Positions 1 through 9,286 are shown, counted from the first letter of the stretch. The stretch: 64,000 nucleotides of DNA from Methylocystis rosea (GCF_003855495.1 NZ_CP034086.1:3447501-3511500); one strand, 5' to 3'. The notes: generated by a model not told the origin, from the sequence alone. Made by a program: numbers and translations.

Positions 1-387
1 TTAAGAGTCGAAAAATCCCAATTCCAGCTTGGCTTCGTCGCTCATCATGCTCTGATGCCACGGCGGATCGAACACGAGATTGATCTTTACGCTCGCGACT
101 CCGTCGACCGCATCGACAGCCTTCTTCGTCATCCCGACCATTTCGCCCGCGACGGGACAACCTGGCGCCGTCAACGTCATGTCAATGTCGATGTCGCGTC
201 GATCGATAACGTCGATGCGATAGATCAGTCCCAGATCGTATATGTTCACCGGAATTTCCGGGTCGAACACGGTCCGCAGCGCAAGGACGACTTCTTCATA
301 AAGCGCCTGCGCCTCGGGCGAAGAATCGCTGCGGCCGACGCGACTGTTCGGCTCGGAAAGCTGTGTCATGTCGCTTCGTGGTTCCAT
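1..387 (-). CDS. SufT-like MIP18 (DUF59) iron-sulfur assembly protein
   Basis: 128-aa protein of the MIP18/DUF59 family (SufT, PaaD-like), which helps Fe-S cluster maturation. The family signature is visible: DPEIPVNIYDLGLIY at residues 42-56, TAPGCP with the conserved Cys77, and FDPPW near residue 108. The ATG at 387 is preceded by AGGA about 11 nt upstream and lies about 40 nt downstream of the start expected from the sigma-54 type promoter at 439-454. The gene reads leftward out of the window, so more nif or suf genes probably continue beyond position 1. Role in supplying clusters for nitrogenase is inferred from its place beside SufE, an IscA-like protein and nifH. Confidence 0.88.
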   Translation of the reverse strand: MEPRSDMTQLSEPNSRVGRSDSSPEAQALYEEVVLALRTVFDPEIPVNIYDLGLIYRIDVIDRRDIDIDMTLTAPGCPVAGEMVGMTKKAVDAVDGVASVKINLVFDPPWHQSMMSDEAKLELGFFDS

Positions 388-438
388 CGGAGTATCCTAC
401 GTGGCGCGAGCCGCGTTCGCGACTGCTCTGTTCAAACG

Positions 439-454
439 AGCAAGTAAGGCGCCA
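439..454 (-). promoter_or_regulatory. sigma-54 -24/-12 promoter for the SufT-like gene
   Basis: Reading the minus strand, TGGCGC-N5-TTGCT gives the GG-N10-GC spacing required by RpoN. It lies 52 nt before the SufT-like ATG. A TGT-N10-ACA NifA site (564-579) is about 110 bp further upstream, the usual distance for NifA activation. Confidence 0.65.
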
Positions 455-471
455 GTCAGCTTTGCTGAGGC

Positions 472-487
472 TGGACTGAAATTTGCA
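472..487 (+). promoter_or_regulatory. sigma-54 -24/-12 promoter for the 2Fe-2S ferredoxin
   Basis: TGGACT-N5-TTGC with exact GG-N10-GC spacing, about 108 nt before the ferredoxin ATG at 595. It is divergent from the 439-454 element with only 17 bp between them. The only visible NifA-type site (564-579) lies downstream of this promoter, so activation would be from inside the leader or from an unseen site. Confidence 0.5.
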
Positions 488-563
488 ATCATTCCACGTC
501 CACGGTCCGCGGCGTCATGGTTGAGCGCCTTCGTCTACGAAGCGCATTTCTCACAGAGCGCCG

Positions 564-579
564 TGTTACAATCCTCACA
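564..579. promoter_or_regulatory. NifA upstream activator sequence
   Basis: Exact TGT-N10-ACA motif. It sits about 110 bp upstream of the minus-strand -24/-12 element at 439-454, the classical geometry, and just before the ferredoxin start codon. Confidence 0.55.
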
Positions 580-594
580 AAGGCTCGGTGCAGT

Positions 595-945
595 ATGTCG
601 GATACGCCTGAAGAAGAATTTGAGCTTCCTCAACTTTACAAGCGACATGTCTTTGCTTGTTTCACGCAGCGGCCGCCGAACCATCCGCGCGGCAGTTGCG
701 GCTCGCTCGGCGCGCAACCGCTTTGGGACCGGCTCGGCAAGCGCGTTGAAGCGGACGGCGGCGGAGAGATCGGCTTCACCTCCGCGGGGTGCATGGGCTT
801 TTGCTCGGCGGGGCCGCTGATGGTGGTTTATCCCGAGGGCGTCTGGTATCGGCCGACGACGGCCGAAGACATTGACGAGATTTACGACTCGCATCTCAAG
901 GGCGGCAAGCGCGTCGATCGCCTGGTGATGATCTTGTCGCGCTGA
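595..945 (+). CDS. Thioredoxin-fold [2Fe-2S] ferredoxin (Shethna/FdI type)
   Basis: 116-aa ferredoxin of the thioredoxin-like [2Fe-2S] family found in many nif clusters. The ligand pattern is Cys22-x12-Cys35-x30-Cys66-x3-Cys70, matching the family, with FTSAGCMGFC around the last pair. The frame is open further upstream to 517, but ATG 595 (MSDTPEEEF) starts a protein of normal family length. A sigma-54 element at 472-487 lies upstream. It probably acts as a small electron carrier or redox protein associated with nitrogenase; the exact partner is not known from sequence. It is convergent with sufE, 14 bp away. Confidence 0.85.
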   Translation: MSDTPEEEFELPQLYKRHVFACFTQRPPNHPRGSCGSLGAQPLWDRLGKRVEADGGGEIGFTSAGCMGFCSAGPLMVVYPEGVWYRPTTAEDIDEIYDSHLKGGKRVDRLVMILSR

Positions 946-959
946 GCATTCCCGAGTGT

Positions 960-1400
960 TCAGGACACCGCGCTGGAGGCCGCGAGCAACTCGCGAGCCT
1001 CCGCGTGGATGCGCCCGACCATCGACTTGAAGCCGTTGGAGCGCTGCGGCGTCAGATGTTCGCGTAGGCCAAGACGCTCGAATAGCGCGACAGGATCCGC
1101 CTTTAGGATTTCCGCGCCGGTTTTGCCGGAGCAGAGCGCCAGCAAGATTGCAACGAGGCCGCGGACAATATGTGCGTCGCTGTCGCCGCGGATCATCAAC
1201 GCCGGTTCGCCGCCGTTTGCGTCGGAAATCGTCGTCGCCAGCCAGACTTGGCTGGCGCAGCCCGAGACTTTATTCTGATCGTTCTTCAACGCATCTGGAA
1301 GCGGCTCGAGCATTTTGCCGAGCTCGATGACATAGCGGTAGCGGTCCTCCCAATCGTCGAGCAGGGAGAAATTTTCGATGATGTCGTCGATCGTCGTCAT
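960..1400 (-). CDS. sufE: SufE-like cysteine desulfuration protein
   Basis: 146-aa SufE-family protein. SufE accepts persulfide sulfur from a cysteine desulfurase (SufS or NifS) and passes it to the cluster scaffold. The sulfur-accepting Cys48 is seen in KVSGCASQVW, and the fold-specific DKVxGCxSxVW-like block is intact. It is the last gene of a minus-strand run (receiver, ankyrin protein, sufE) and its ATG overlaps the ankyrin stop by 4 bp (ATGA), indicating translational coupling. In this setting it most likely feeds nitrogenase Fe-S assembly. Confidence 0.9.
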   Translation of the reverse strand: MTTIDDIIENFSLLDDWEDRYRYVIELGKMLEPLPDALKNDQNKVSGCASQVWLATTISDANGGEPALMIRGDSDAHIVRGLVAILLALCSGKTGAEILKADPVALFERLGLREHLTPQRSNGFKSMVGRIHAEARELLAASSAVS

Positions 1401-1999
1401 GTTTCGACCATTCCTTCAGCTTTGAGCCGATCGCGGCGCTGGCGCGACGCGATGCGCAAGACTTGGAGGCATTCGATGTTCGACGCCAGATCAAGCGCCG
1501 AAAATCCATCGACGTTCTCTTGCAGGGGATCTGCGCCAAGCGCCAGCAGGAGCGTCACGACCGCGGTCTTGCCCGCCGACGCCGCGTAGATCAGCGCCGT
1601 CGAGCCGTCGGGATTGCGATGGTGAAGGTTGGCCCCGGCGGCGGAGAGCAGCTCGATGACCTCGACGCTGTCCTGCTTGCACGCCAACCAAACCGCGTTG
1701 TTGCCATCACGCGTCATGGCGTGGAGATCCCCGCCCTCTGCAATGATTTCGCGCAACGCATCGACGTTCGCCTCGGCCGCCGCTCGAAGAAGCGGCGTGA
1801 GGCCGTCGACGCCGACGGCGTTCACGCCTTCCGTCGGAAAGCCTTGCGTCGTCAACCATTGCGTCAACTGCGGGGTAATGCCGTCGCTCCATCGCAGCGC
1901 CGACGAGACGTCGGCGTGTATTGAATTAAAGTAGCCCCAACTGCACGAGCGGCTTGGCGCCGCCGCGCCCGAGGACCGTGTCAACCTTCTGCCGCACAT
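1397..1999 (-). CDS. Ankyrin-repeat protein of the nif cluster
   Basis: Contains four or five ankyrin repeats: blocks such as DGLTPLLRAA, DGNNAVWLAC, DGSTALIYAA and DGFSALDLAS recur about every 33 residues. Ankyrin proteins of this type sit in several rhizobial and methanotroph nif clusters, with no defined biochemical role. The start is uncertain. ATG 1999 would overlap the receiver gene by 74 bp and adds about 24 poorly structured residues. The repeats begin after about residue 48, and TTG codons at 1867 and 1855 are alternatives. It is coupled to sufE downstream by ATGA. Function unknown; protein-protein scaffolding is the only fair guess. Confidence 0.75.
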   Translation of the reverse strand: MCGRRLTRSSGAAAPSRSCSWGYFNSIHADVSSALRWSDGITPQLTQWLTTQGFPTEGVNAVGVDGLTPLLRAAAEANVDALREIIAEGGDLHAMTRDGNNAVWLACKQDSVEVIELLSAAGANLHHRNPDGSTALIYAASAGKTAVVTLLLALGADPLQENVDGFSALDLASNIECLQVLRIASRQRRDRLKAEGMVET

Positions 2000-2357
2000 T
2001 CTCGATCTTCAGCGGTTTCACCAAGATGCCATGCGCGCCATGCTTCATCGCGTCGACCGCGAGCGCCTCGTCAGCTTTATCGCAGACGATTAATATGCGC
2101 ACGCCGGCGAAACGCTCCGCCAATTCTTTAAGGACCGAGACGCCATTGCTCTTTAGAAAAGACGCCCCGAGCAGAACGACATCCGGCTTCAGCCAGCCGA
2201 CGCCCTTTTCATAGGCCTCCTGGATGCTGGCGATTTCATGGGTCTCGATCTCGTCGTGCAGCATGAACTGGAGCGCGGCGCGCACGATCTCGTCTTCGTC
2301 GAGGACGAACACCCGCCGTTGATCGACCGCCTTCGCGGTTTCGACGCCAATCTGCAT
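1926..2357 (-). CDS. Response-regulator receiver protein lacking the phospho-acceptor Asp
   Basis: 143-aa stand-alone receiver (CheY-like) domain. The acidic pocket (DED, residues 20-22) and the conserved Lys114 in ILVKPL are present. The beta-3 position that should carry the phosphorylated Asp reads PDVVLLG, with Gly64 in place of Asp, and the usual Thr/Ser is Cys92. It is therefore a probable pseudo-receiver that signals without phosphorylation. Start chosen at ATG 2357, which has a perfect AAGGAG ribosome site 8 nt upstream; an upstream ATG at 2435 lacks this. It leads the receiver-ankyrin-sufE run, divergent from nifH, with its own -24/-12 element at 2405-2420. Confidence 0.85.
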   Translation of the reverse strand: MQIGVETAKAVDQRRVFVLDEDEIVRAALQFMLHDEIETHEIASIQEAYEKGVGWLKPDVVLLGASFLKSNGVSVLKELAERFAGVRILIVCDKADEALAVDAMKHGAHGILVKPLKIENVRQKVDTVLGRGGAKPLVQLGLL

Positions 2358-2404
2358 CCCTGCTCCTTTCGAATACGCCGCCAAATGCAGTGCAGAATTA
2401 ATGA

Positions 2405-2420
2405 AGCAAGCTCTGTTCCA
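2405..2420 (-). promoter_or_regulatory. sigma-54 promoter for receiver-ankyrin-sufE
   Basis: Minus strand reads TGGAAC-N5-TTGCT with GG-N10-GC spacing. It lies 48 nt before the receiver ATG at 2357. The NifA site at 2449-2464 is only about 36 bp upstream, closer than usual. Confidence 0.5.
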
Positions 2421-2448
2421 AATGTCGGGGATCAACGAGGGCGTGCGA

Positions 2449-2464
2449 TGTTCTGTTCACAACA
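2449..2464. promoter_or_regulatory. NifA upstream activator sequence, nifH promoter
   Basis: Exact TGT-N10-ACA. It is centred about 113 bp upstream of the nifH -24 box, the normal NifA distance, and also lies upstream of the divergent receiver promoter, so one site may serve both directions. Confidence 0.7.
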
Positions 2465-2568
2465 AATGTCGTGACTGTCGGCTTCCCTCACAAAAGCGGC
2501 CGATGTGGGCTGCGCTCATCGATTGATCAAATCACAAGAAAACAAGCGACTAGCAACAATTGCCGCAC

Positions 2569-2584
2569 TGGCATGGCGGTTGCT
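2569..2584 (+). promoter_or_regulatory. sigma-54 -24/-12 promoter of nifH
   Basis: TGGCAT-N5-TTGCT with GG-N10-GC spacing, close to the RpoN consensus. Expected transcription start is near 2595, giving a leader of about 135 nt before the nifH ATG at 2731. No second gene is seen in the 2358-2730 interval; it holds only this divergent promoter region. Confidence 0.8.
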
Positions 2585-2610
2585 ACCTGTCGAATGCGAG
2601 TGAGGGCTGA

Positions 2611-3618
<1,008 letters not shown>

Positions 3619-3634
3619 CCCGTCAACGCATGAG

Positions 3635-3664
3635 CGTCGACCTCCCGCACGCGGGAGGTCGACG
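3635..3664 (+). terminator. Strong hairpin after nifH
   Basis: A 13-bp perfect inverted repeat (CGTCGACCTCCCG pairing across a CACG loop) begins 17 nt after the nifH stop. No T-tract follows, and the nifQ ATG is 3 nt away. It probably stabilises or attenuates the nifH message rather than fully ending transcription, raising nifH over nifQ expression. Confidence 0.55.
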
Positions 3665-3666
3665 TT

Positions 3667-4395
3667 ATGTTGTCAGCGGAGCGTGACGTGATGGTGCACG
3701 CCTTCCCCAATATCGAGAGCGGCGGCGGCGCTGCATCCGCGGCGGCGGAAAGCGGGCCAAGCGTTCGTGACGCTGAGAGCGCCTATCGCGAGCTGACTGG
3801 CGTTTTGCCCGAAGCGGCGAATATCGAAGCCGATGCGCATTTCGACCGCCACGTTCTGGCGTCGATCCTCGCCTTAGCGTCGAGCGAGGGCGGAAGTCTC
3901 GCGGCGCAAGCCGGTCTGACGGACACTGAACTCGGCGATCTCTTTTCTCACTACTTCGCTGCGCGAAGCATCGAATCTTCCGGCGACCGCGAGACGAGTC
4001 TCGCCGACGCGGACGAAATCGAAATGGTGCGGGATCTCCTTCTTGAGAATCGCTCCAGCGAGGGCGAATTCGGTCGCTGGCTCGCCGCGATGATCGCGCG
4101 CCGCGCCATGGAGCCCAACCATCTGTGGGAGGACCTCGGTCTTCGCGACAGATCTGAATTGACGCGGCTGATCGCACGCCATTTCGCGCCGCTCGCCCGA
4201 CGCAACGACAAGAACATGCGCTGGAAGCGGTTCATCTACCGCATGATGTGCGAGAACGACGGTTTCGTCATGTGCAGCACGCCTGTGTGCTCGAACTGTG
4301 CGGATTACGCGCTCTGCTATGGCGCGGAAACCGGGACGAGCCGCGTCGCATCGGCGGCGCAAGCGCCCGCGACGCCTGCCGGACAGACAGTGTAA
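3667..4395 (+). CDS. nifQ: NifQ, molybdenum donor for FeMo-cofactor synthesis
   Basis: 242-aa protein. NifQ carries a Mo-Fe-S cluster and donates molybdenum to the NifEN/NifH complex in FeMo-co assembly. The diagnostic C-terminal motif Cys203-x4-Cys208-x2-Cys211-x5-Cys217 is intact (CSTPVCSNC...LC). The first 35 residues are low-complexity and rich in Ala and Ser. ATG 3667 follows the nifH hairpin immediately; ATG 3691 (MVHAFPN) is an equally likely start. Its pairing with nifH supports a molybdenum-dependent nitrogenase. Confidence 0.92.
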   Translation: MLSAERDVMVHAFPNIESGGGAASAAAESGPSVRDAESAYRELTGVLPEAANIEADAHFDRHVLASILALASSEGGSLAAQAGLTDTELGDLFSHYFAARSIESSGDRETSLADADEIEMVRDLLLENRSSEGEFGRWLAAMIARRAMEPNHLWEDLGLRDRSELTRLIARHFAPLARRNDKNMRWKRFIYRMMCENDGFVMCSTPVCSNCADYALCYGAETGTSRVASAAQAPATPAGQTV

Positions 4396-4413
4396 GTTCA
4401 TTCGAACAACTTT

Positions 4414-4429
4414 TGTCGAGTTTTCGACA
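4414..4429. promoter_or_regulatory. NifA upstream activator sequence before the IscA-like gene
   Basis: TGTCGAGTTTTCGACA, a perfect palindrome fitting TGT-N10-ACA. It is about 57 bp upstream (centre) of the -24 box at 4478. Confidence 0.65.
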
Positions 4430-4477
4430 ATCTCATAATTTGCTGGTCGGACTGGCGGTTTTTGCCCGCGTTGGCGA

Positions 4478-4493
4478 TGGCATGTCGATTGCT
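4478..4493 (+). promoter_or_regulatory. sigma-54 -24/-12 promoter of iscA-like-nifV-nifP-nifW
   Basis: TGGCAT-N5-TTGCT with GG-N10-GC spacing, nearly identical to the nifH element. Expected start is near 4504, about 29 nt before the IscA-like ATG. It shows that a new NifA-dependent unit begins after nifQ. Confidence 0.75.
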
Positions 4494-4532
4494 TGATACA
4501 GGCACAGGCAAGTTCATCTCGGAGGCTCCAGT

Positions 4533-4853
4533 ATGATCACGGTCTCGCAGGCAGCCGTCGCCGCGGTAAAGGATGCGATGGCGCGGGCCTCTCAACGAGA
4601 GGGTGGTCTGCGCATTCTGGTCAAGGAAGGCGGCTGCGCCGGCTACGAGTATGTCGTCGATCTAGATCCGCAGCAGAAAAACGACGACATCGTCGTCGAG
4701 GCGGACGGCATACGCGTGCTGATCGATCCGGCTTCGCGTCCGCGCCTTGAAGGCATGACGCTCGGCTTTCGCCAGGATCTCGCCGGCTCCGGATTCACCT
4801 TTGAGAATCCCAACGCAAGCTCCACCTGCGGCTGTCAAAAATCCTTCAACTGA
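4533..4853 (+). CDS. IscA/HesB-type Fe-S carrier protein (IscA-nif)
   Basis: 106-aa A-type carrier that receives or transfers Fe-S clusters. The three ligands are Cys35 (GGCAGYEY), Cys99 and Cys101 (TCGC), with the family spacing C-x63-C-x-C. The ribosome site GGAGG precedes ATG 4533. It heads the unit running into nifV, nifP and nifW and has its own sigma-54 promoter and NifA site, so it is a nif-specific copy rather than the housekeeping IscA or SufA. Confidence 0.92.
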   Translation: MITVSQAAVAAVKDAMARASQREGGLRILVKEGGCAGYEYVVDLDPQQKNDDIVVEADGIRVLIDPASRPRLEGMTLGFRQDLAGSGFTFENPNASSTCGCQKSFN

Positions 4854-4936
4854 AGGAGCGCCGGGATGCGTGAAGCGATTGTGCGGTTGTTCCTTGGTTG
4901 CATAGAAGCGGGCGCCTCGAGCGTTCGTATGAGCCG

Positions 4937-6136
4937 ATGACGACATATGTGCCCCGAAAGAGTTGGCTCCCTCCCGTCGCTTCGCCGACGCAGAGAGCGC
5001 TGGATGTGGTGTTGAACGACACCACGCTTCGGGACGGCGAACAGGCCCCGGGCGTCGCTTTCACCTGCGAAGAGAAGCTCGAAATCGCACGCGCCTTGGC
5101 GCGCGCCGGCGTTACCGAACTCGAAGCCGGAACGCCGGCGATGGGCGCCGTGGAGATCGCGATGATCCGAGCGATCGTCGACGCCCAATTGCCGCTGCGC
5201 GCCATCGCCTGGTGCCGGATGCGCGTCGAGGACGTCGATGCGGCGCTGGCGTCGGGCGTCTCGATGGTCAATCTCTCCGTGCCCGTCTCGGAGACTCAAA
5301 TCAGAGCGAAATTGCGTGGCGGGCGCGCCCAGGCGCTGGAGATGACGCGGCGCGTCGTCGCTTACGCGCGCGACAAGGGCCTCGACGTCGCGGTCGGCGG
5401 CGAAGATTCTTCGCGGGCCGAACCCGAATTCCTGATGGAGACAATGGCGGTCGCACGAGCCGCCGGCGCTCGCCGATTCCGGGTCGCCGACACGTTGAGC
5501 GTGCTTGATCCTTTCGCCGCCTTCGATCTGATCGCTAAACTGCGCGCGCAGAGCGATCTCGAAATCGAAATCCACTGTCACGACGATCTGGGCCTCGCCA
5601 CCGCCAATACCCTGGCGGGCATCAAGGCAGGCGCCACGCATGCTTCGGTCACCGTGATGGGTCTCGGAGAGCGCGCCGGCAATGCGCCGCTCGAGGAAGT
5701 CGCCGTGGCGGCGCGTCAGCTGCACAAATATGAAACCGGGATTGTGCTCACCGAATTGCGAAACGTCGCGGCGCTCGTCTCCGCCGCGGCGCGCCGGCCG
5801 ATCCCGCTCAACAAATCCATCGTCGGCGAGCACGTCTTCACACATGAATCCGGCATTCACGTCGACGGTCTGCTCAAAGACCCGCGTACCTATGAAGCCT
5901 TCGATCCGAGCATGCTCGGCCGTGCGCATGAGATCGTGATCGGCAAACATTCCGGCTCAGCGGCCGTCACCGCGATGCTGCGGCGATTGGATCTGTCGGT
6001 CAGTGTCGAGGAGCTCGGCGAGATCGTCTCCTGCGTGCGCGCCCATGCGCTTGATCACAAGGGGCCGGTCAGCGGCGAAGCCTTGACGTCGATCTGGCGC
6101 AATGTCTGCGCGAGCACTCATGCGAGAGGCATGTGA
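4937..6136 (+). CDS. nifV: Homocitrate synthase NifV
   Basis: 399-aa enzyme condensing acetyl-CoA and 2-oxoglutarate to R-homocitrate, the organic ligand of FeMo-co. HMGL-like TIM barrel: [15 protein letters not shown] near the N-terminus with the catalytic Arg-Asp, the metal-binding HCHDDLGLA near the middle, and [15 protein letters not shown] 4937 is preferred over a TTG at 4898. Presence of nifV suggests fixation without a plant partner, since many symbiotic rhizobia lack it and take homocitrate from the host. Its stop overlaps the GTG start of the acetyltransferase (GTGA). Confidence 0.94.
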   Translation: MTTYVPRKSWLPPVASPTQRALDVVLNDTTLRDGEQAPGVAFTCEEKLEIARALARAGVTELEAGTPAMGAVEIAMIRAIVDAQLPLRAIAWCRMRVEDVDAALASGVSMVNLSVPVSETQIRAKLRGGRAQALEMTRRVVAYARDKGLDVAVGGEDSSRAEPEFLMETMAVARAAGARRFRVADTLSVLDPFAAFDLIAKLRAQSDLEIEIHCHDDLGLATANTLAGIKAGATHASVTVMGLGERAGNAPLEEVAVAARQLHKYETGIVLTELRNVAALVSAAARRPIPLNKSIVGEHVFTHESGIHVDGLLKDPRTYEAFDPSMLGRAHEIVIGKHSGSAAVTAMLRRLDLSVSVEELGEIVSCVRAHALDHKGPVSGEALTSIWRNVCASTHARGM

Positions 6137-6939
6137 ACGTCATGCTCGAACGGGTCGCCGCGATGACGAACGAGGCAGCGCAGACCAAGGCGGCGCCCAC
6201 GGCGCCCGAGCCGACGCGTTTGCAACTGATCCGCGAAGATCTGGCGTGCGTGGCGACGCGCGATCCCGCCGCCCGTGGACGTTTCGAGACGCTGCTCACA
6301 TATCCCGGGCTGCACGCCGTCATTTGGCACCGCCTCGCCAATTGGCTGTGGATCAACGAACATCGCTTCTGGGCGCGTCTGCTCTCCTGGTTCGCGCGCT
6401 TTCTGACCAATGTGGACATTCATCCCGGCGCGACGATTGGTCGACGCTTTTTTATCGACCATGGCGCCGGCGTCGTCATCGGCGAGACGGCGGTCGTCGG
6501 CGATGACGTGACGCTCTATCACGGCGTGACGCTCGGCGGCGTCTCGTGGTCGCCGGGCAAGCGCCATCCGACGCTCGAGGACGAAGTCATCGTCGGCGCC
6601 GGCGCAAAGATTCTCGGTCCGATCACAATCGGCCGCAATGCGCGTGTGGGCGCCAATTCCGTCGTGATCGAAAGTGTGATGCGCGACGCGACGGTGGTCG
6701 GAATCCCGGCAAAAATCGTGCACCGCGACGTCGGCCGCTGCACATTCGATGGCCGCATCAACCTCAATCACCATCTGATGCCGGATCCGGTCGGCGAGGC
6801 GTTCTCGGTCCTGCTCGATCGCGTCGAGTTCCTGGAGACGCGCGTGTCGCACCTGCAAAGGCGTCTGCGGGAACGCGAATCGACCATCAAGGCCCCTGAT
6901 GGCGCCGCGCCAAAGGCGGAGCCGGCGGAAATCACATGA
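6133..6939 (+). CDS. nifP: Serine O-acetyltransferase, nif-linked (NifP/CysE)
   Basis: 268-aa left-handed beta-helix acyltransferase making O-acetylserine, which boosts cysteine supply for Fe-S clusters. Hexapeptide repeats run through about residues 95-205 ([30 protein letters not shown]), preceded by the alpha-helical SATase region. The C-terminal 35 residues are charged and helical. GTG 6133 overlaps the nifV stop; ATG 6142 is an alternative. NifP in Azotobacter is the described precedent for a nif-dedicated CysE. Confidence 0.9.
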   Translation: MNVMLERVAAMTNEAAQTKAAPTAPEPTRLQLIREDLACVATRDPAARGRFETLLTYPGLHAVIWHRLANWLWINEHRFWARLLSWFARFLTNVDIHPGATIGRRFFIDHGAGVVIGETAVVGDDVTLYHGVTLGGVSWSPGKRHPTLEDEVIVGAGAKILGPITIGRNARVGANSVVIESVMRDATVVGIPAKIVHRDVGRCTFDGRINLNHHLMPDPVGEAFSVLLDRVEFLETRVSHLQRRLRERESTIKAPDGAAPKAEPAEIT

Positions 6940-6950
6940 AGGAGACCAAA

Positions 6951-7277
6951 ATGTCGGAGCCCGCCGTTCTGGAGCAACTGAAAAAGGCGTCCTGCGCCGA
7001 AGAGTTCTTCTCGCTGCTTGGCGTCGAATATGATCCGAAAGTGGTCAATGTCGCGCGCCTCCATATTCTGCGGCGTATGGGACAATATCTCTTCAGCGAG
7101 GATCTAGCCGAGCTGGACGACGCGACGGTGACCCAGCGCTGCAAGGATTTTTTGGAGCGCGCCTATCAGGACTTCCTGACGTCGACGCCGATCGACGAGC
7201 GCCTGTTCAAAGTTCACAAAGACGCCGTCAAGCCGGCGGCGCCGCCGTCATTGGTGCAGCTCAACGTTCTGAAGTGA
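6951..7277 (+). CDS. nifW: NifW, nitrogenase-stabilising/protective protein
   Basis: 108-aa NifW-family protein, which associates with the MoFe protein and is linked to oxygen protection and maturation. Family blocks are EEFFSLLGVEYDPKVVNVARLHILRRMGQYL and the F/Y-rich C-terminal helix AYQDFLTS. An AAGGAG site lies 8 nt before ATG 6951; an earlier in-frame ATG at 6936 overlaps nifP. fixA begins 29 bp downstream, so nifW and fixABCX are probably one transcript. Confidence 0.93.
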   Translation: MSEPAVLEQLKKASCAEEFFSLLGVEYDPKVVNVARLHILRRMGQYLFSEDLAELDDATVTQRCKDFLERAYQDFLTSTPIDERLFKVHKDAVKPAAPPSLVQLNVLK

Positions 7278-7306
7278 ACGCCTAAGGATCAACGGGGACA
7301 ACTCGA

Positions 7307-8149
7307 ATGCATATCGTCGTCTGCATGAAGCAAGTGCCCGACTCGGCGCAGATCCGCGTTCACCCGGTGACCAACACGATCATGCGCCAGGGCGTTCCGA
7401 CGATCATCAATCCATATGATCTGTTCGCGATCGAAGAAGCGTTGCGGCTGCGCCAAAAATTCGGCGGCGCGGTCACCATTCTCACCATGGGTCCGCCTTC
7501 GGCAGAGGACAGTCTGCGCAAGGCGCTGACCTTTGGCGCCGATCGCGCGGTGCTGTTGACCGACCGCTTCTTCGCCGGCGCCGACACGCTGGCGACGACA
7601 TATGCGCTGGCGACGGCGATCCGCAAGATCGGCGTGGAGTTTGGCCCGCCTCACGTCGTCTTCACCGGCAAGCAGACGATCGACGGCGACACCGCGCAGG
7701 TCGGCCCCGGCGTCGCCAAGCGGCTCGGCCTGATGCAGCTCACTTATGTCTCGCACATCGACAACGTCGACCTTGAGGCGGGAACGATCGACGTCGAGCG
7801 GCGCAGCGAGGGCGGCGTTCAAAAGTTGCGCAGTAAAATGCCCTGTCTGATCTCCGTCCTCGAAGGCGTCAACGAGATGCGCATTGGTTCGCTGAGCGAC
7901 GCGTTGGCGGCGGCGCGCGCGACGATCATCAAATGGAGCGCGCAGGACGCCGGCGTCGAGGACATCACCAAATGCGGACTGCGCGGCTCGCCGACGATCG
8001 TCAAGCGCGTCTTCGCGCCGAAGCCGCGCGCGGAAAAGGCCCAGTTCATCGAACTCGGCGACAAGCCGGGGGACGCCTTCGTCGATGAATTGTTCAAGCG
8101 CCGGCCGAAACTCGAATCCGAGCTCGGACAACTGACGCGCGGCTATTGA
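7307..8149 (+). CDS. fixA: FixA, electron-transfer flavoprotein beta subunit
   Basis: 280-aa ETF-beta homologue. FixAB with FixCX forms the electron-bifurcating complex that oxidises NADH, reducing both quinone and a low-potential ferredoxin or flavodoxin for nitrogenase. Typical start [13 protein letters not shown] and the ETF-beta motifs around [14 protein letters not shown] are present. It is the first gene of fixABCX, with the four genes in the standard order and short spacers. Confidence 0.96.
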   Translation: MHIVVCMKQVPDSAQIRVHPVTNTIMRQGVPTIINPYDLFAIEEALRLRQKFGGAVTILTMGPPSAEDSLRKALTFGADRAVLLTDRFFAGADTLATTYALATAIRKIGVEFGPPHVVFTGKQTIDGDTAQVGPGVAKRLGLMQLTYVSHIDNVDLEAGTIDVERRSEGGVQKLRSKMPCLISVLEGVNEMRIGSLSDALAAARATIIKWSAQDAGVEDITKCGLRGSPTIVKRVFAPKPRAEKAQFIELGDKPGDAFVDELFKRRPKLESELGQLTRGY

Positions 8150-8171
8150 TCTTGAAACAGGAGCGCGACAC

Positions 8172-9275
8172 ATGAACGATACGGCAAAAGCTCCTGCTCC
8201 GGCGGGGCGCGCGGCGGCGAAAAAAGAGCTGCCCGAACATCTCAAAGCCTACAAGCACGTCTGGGTCTTCATCGAGCAGGAGCGGGGACAAGCGCACCCC
8301 GTGTCCTGGGAGCTGATGGGCGCGGGGCGGATTCTCGCCGATAAGCTCGGCGTCAATCTCGCCGCGGTCGTCGTGGGCGCGCGCAACGAGGCGACGCAGG
8401 CGGTCGTGCGGGAAAGCTTCAATTATGGCGCAGACCTCGCCTATCTCGTCGCGGACGACATCCTCACGGATTACCGCAATGAGAGCTACACCAAGGCGAT
8501 GACCGATCTCGTCAACGCCTATCAGCCGGAAATTCTGCTGCTGGGCGCGACGATTTTGGGGCGCGATCTTGCCGGCTCGGTGGCGACGACGCTGCTGACC
8601 GGTCTCACCGCCGATTGTACGGAACTCGACGTCGATGCGGAAGGTTCGCTCGCCGCGACGCGTCCGACGTTCGGCGGCTCGCTGCTCTGCACGATCTTCA
8701 CGCTGAACTATCGCCCGCAGATGGCGACCGTTCGCCCGCGCGTGATGCCGATGCCGGAGCGCGTCGAAAAGCCGCTCGGCCGCGTGATCGAACATCCGCT
8801 CGGCCTGGTGGAAGACGACATTGTCACGAAAGTATTGTCGTTTCTGCCCGACCGCGATTCGACAAAGTCCAACCTGGCCTTCGCCGACGTCGTCGTCGCG
8901 GGCGGTCTCGGTCTCGGCTCTCCGGAAAACTTCCAACTCATCCGTCAGCTGGCGAGCACGATCGGCGCGGAATTCGGCTGTTCGCGCCCCCTGGTGCAAA
9001 AGGGATGGGTCAGTTCTGATCGGCAGATCGGCCAGACCGGTAAGACGATCCGGCCCAAGCTTTATATCGCCGCGGGCATTTCCGGCGCGATCCAGCATCG
9101 CGTCGGCGTTGAGGGCGCGGATTACATCGTCGCGATCAACACCGACAAGAATGCGCCAATCTTCGATTTCGCTCATGTTGGAATCGTCACCGACGCGGTA
9201 CGGCTTTTGCCTGCACTCACGGAAGCGTTCTCGAAACGATTGTCTCCGCATCAGCGCGACCGTCTAGCGAGCTAG
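8172..9275 (+). CDS. fixB: FixB, electron-transfer flavoprotein alpha subunit
   Basis: 367-aa ETF-alpha homologue, partner of FixA, binding FAD in its C-terminal domain. The FAD site is seen as [16 protein letters not shown] followed by [19 protein letters not shown] and [10 protein letters not shown]. The N-terminal about 20 residues form a charged Ala/Pro-rich extension. CAGGAG lies 8 nt before ATG 8172, and fixC follows after 11 bp. Confidence 0.96.
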   Translation: MNDTAKAPAPAGRAAAKKELPEHLKAYKHVWVFIEQERGQAHPVSWELMGAGRILADKLGVNLAAVVVGARNEATQAVVRESFNYGADLAYLVADDILTDYRNESYTKAMTDLVNAYQPEILLLGATILGRDLAGSVATTLLTGLTADCTELDVDAEGSLAATRPTFGGSLLCTIFTLNYRPQMATVRPRVMPMPERVEKPLGRVIEHPLGLVEDDIVTKVLSFLPDRDSTKSNLAFADVVVAGGLGLGSPENFQLIRQLASTIGAEFGCSRPLVQKGWVSSDRQIGQTGKTIRPKLYIAAGISGAIQHRVGVEGADYIVAINTDKNAPIFDFAHVGIVTDAVRLLPALTEAFSKRLSPHQRDRLAS

Positions 9276-9286
9276 GGGAGAGAGGC

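Noticed and set aside
4835..5950. 371-codon minus-strand open frame opposite nifV
   Set aside because: Shadow of nifV; no ribosome site or family match.
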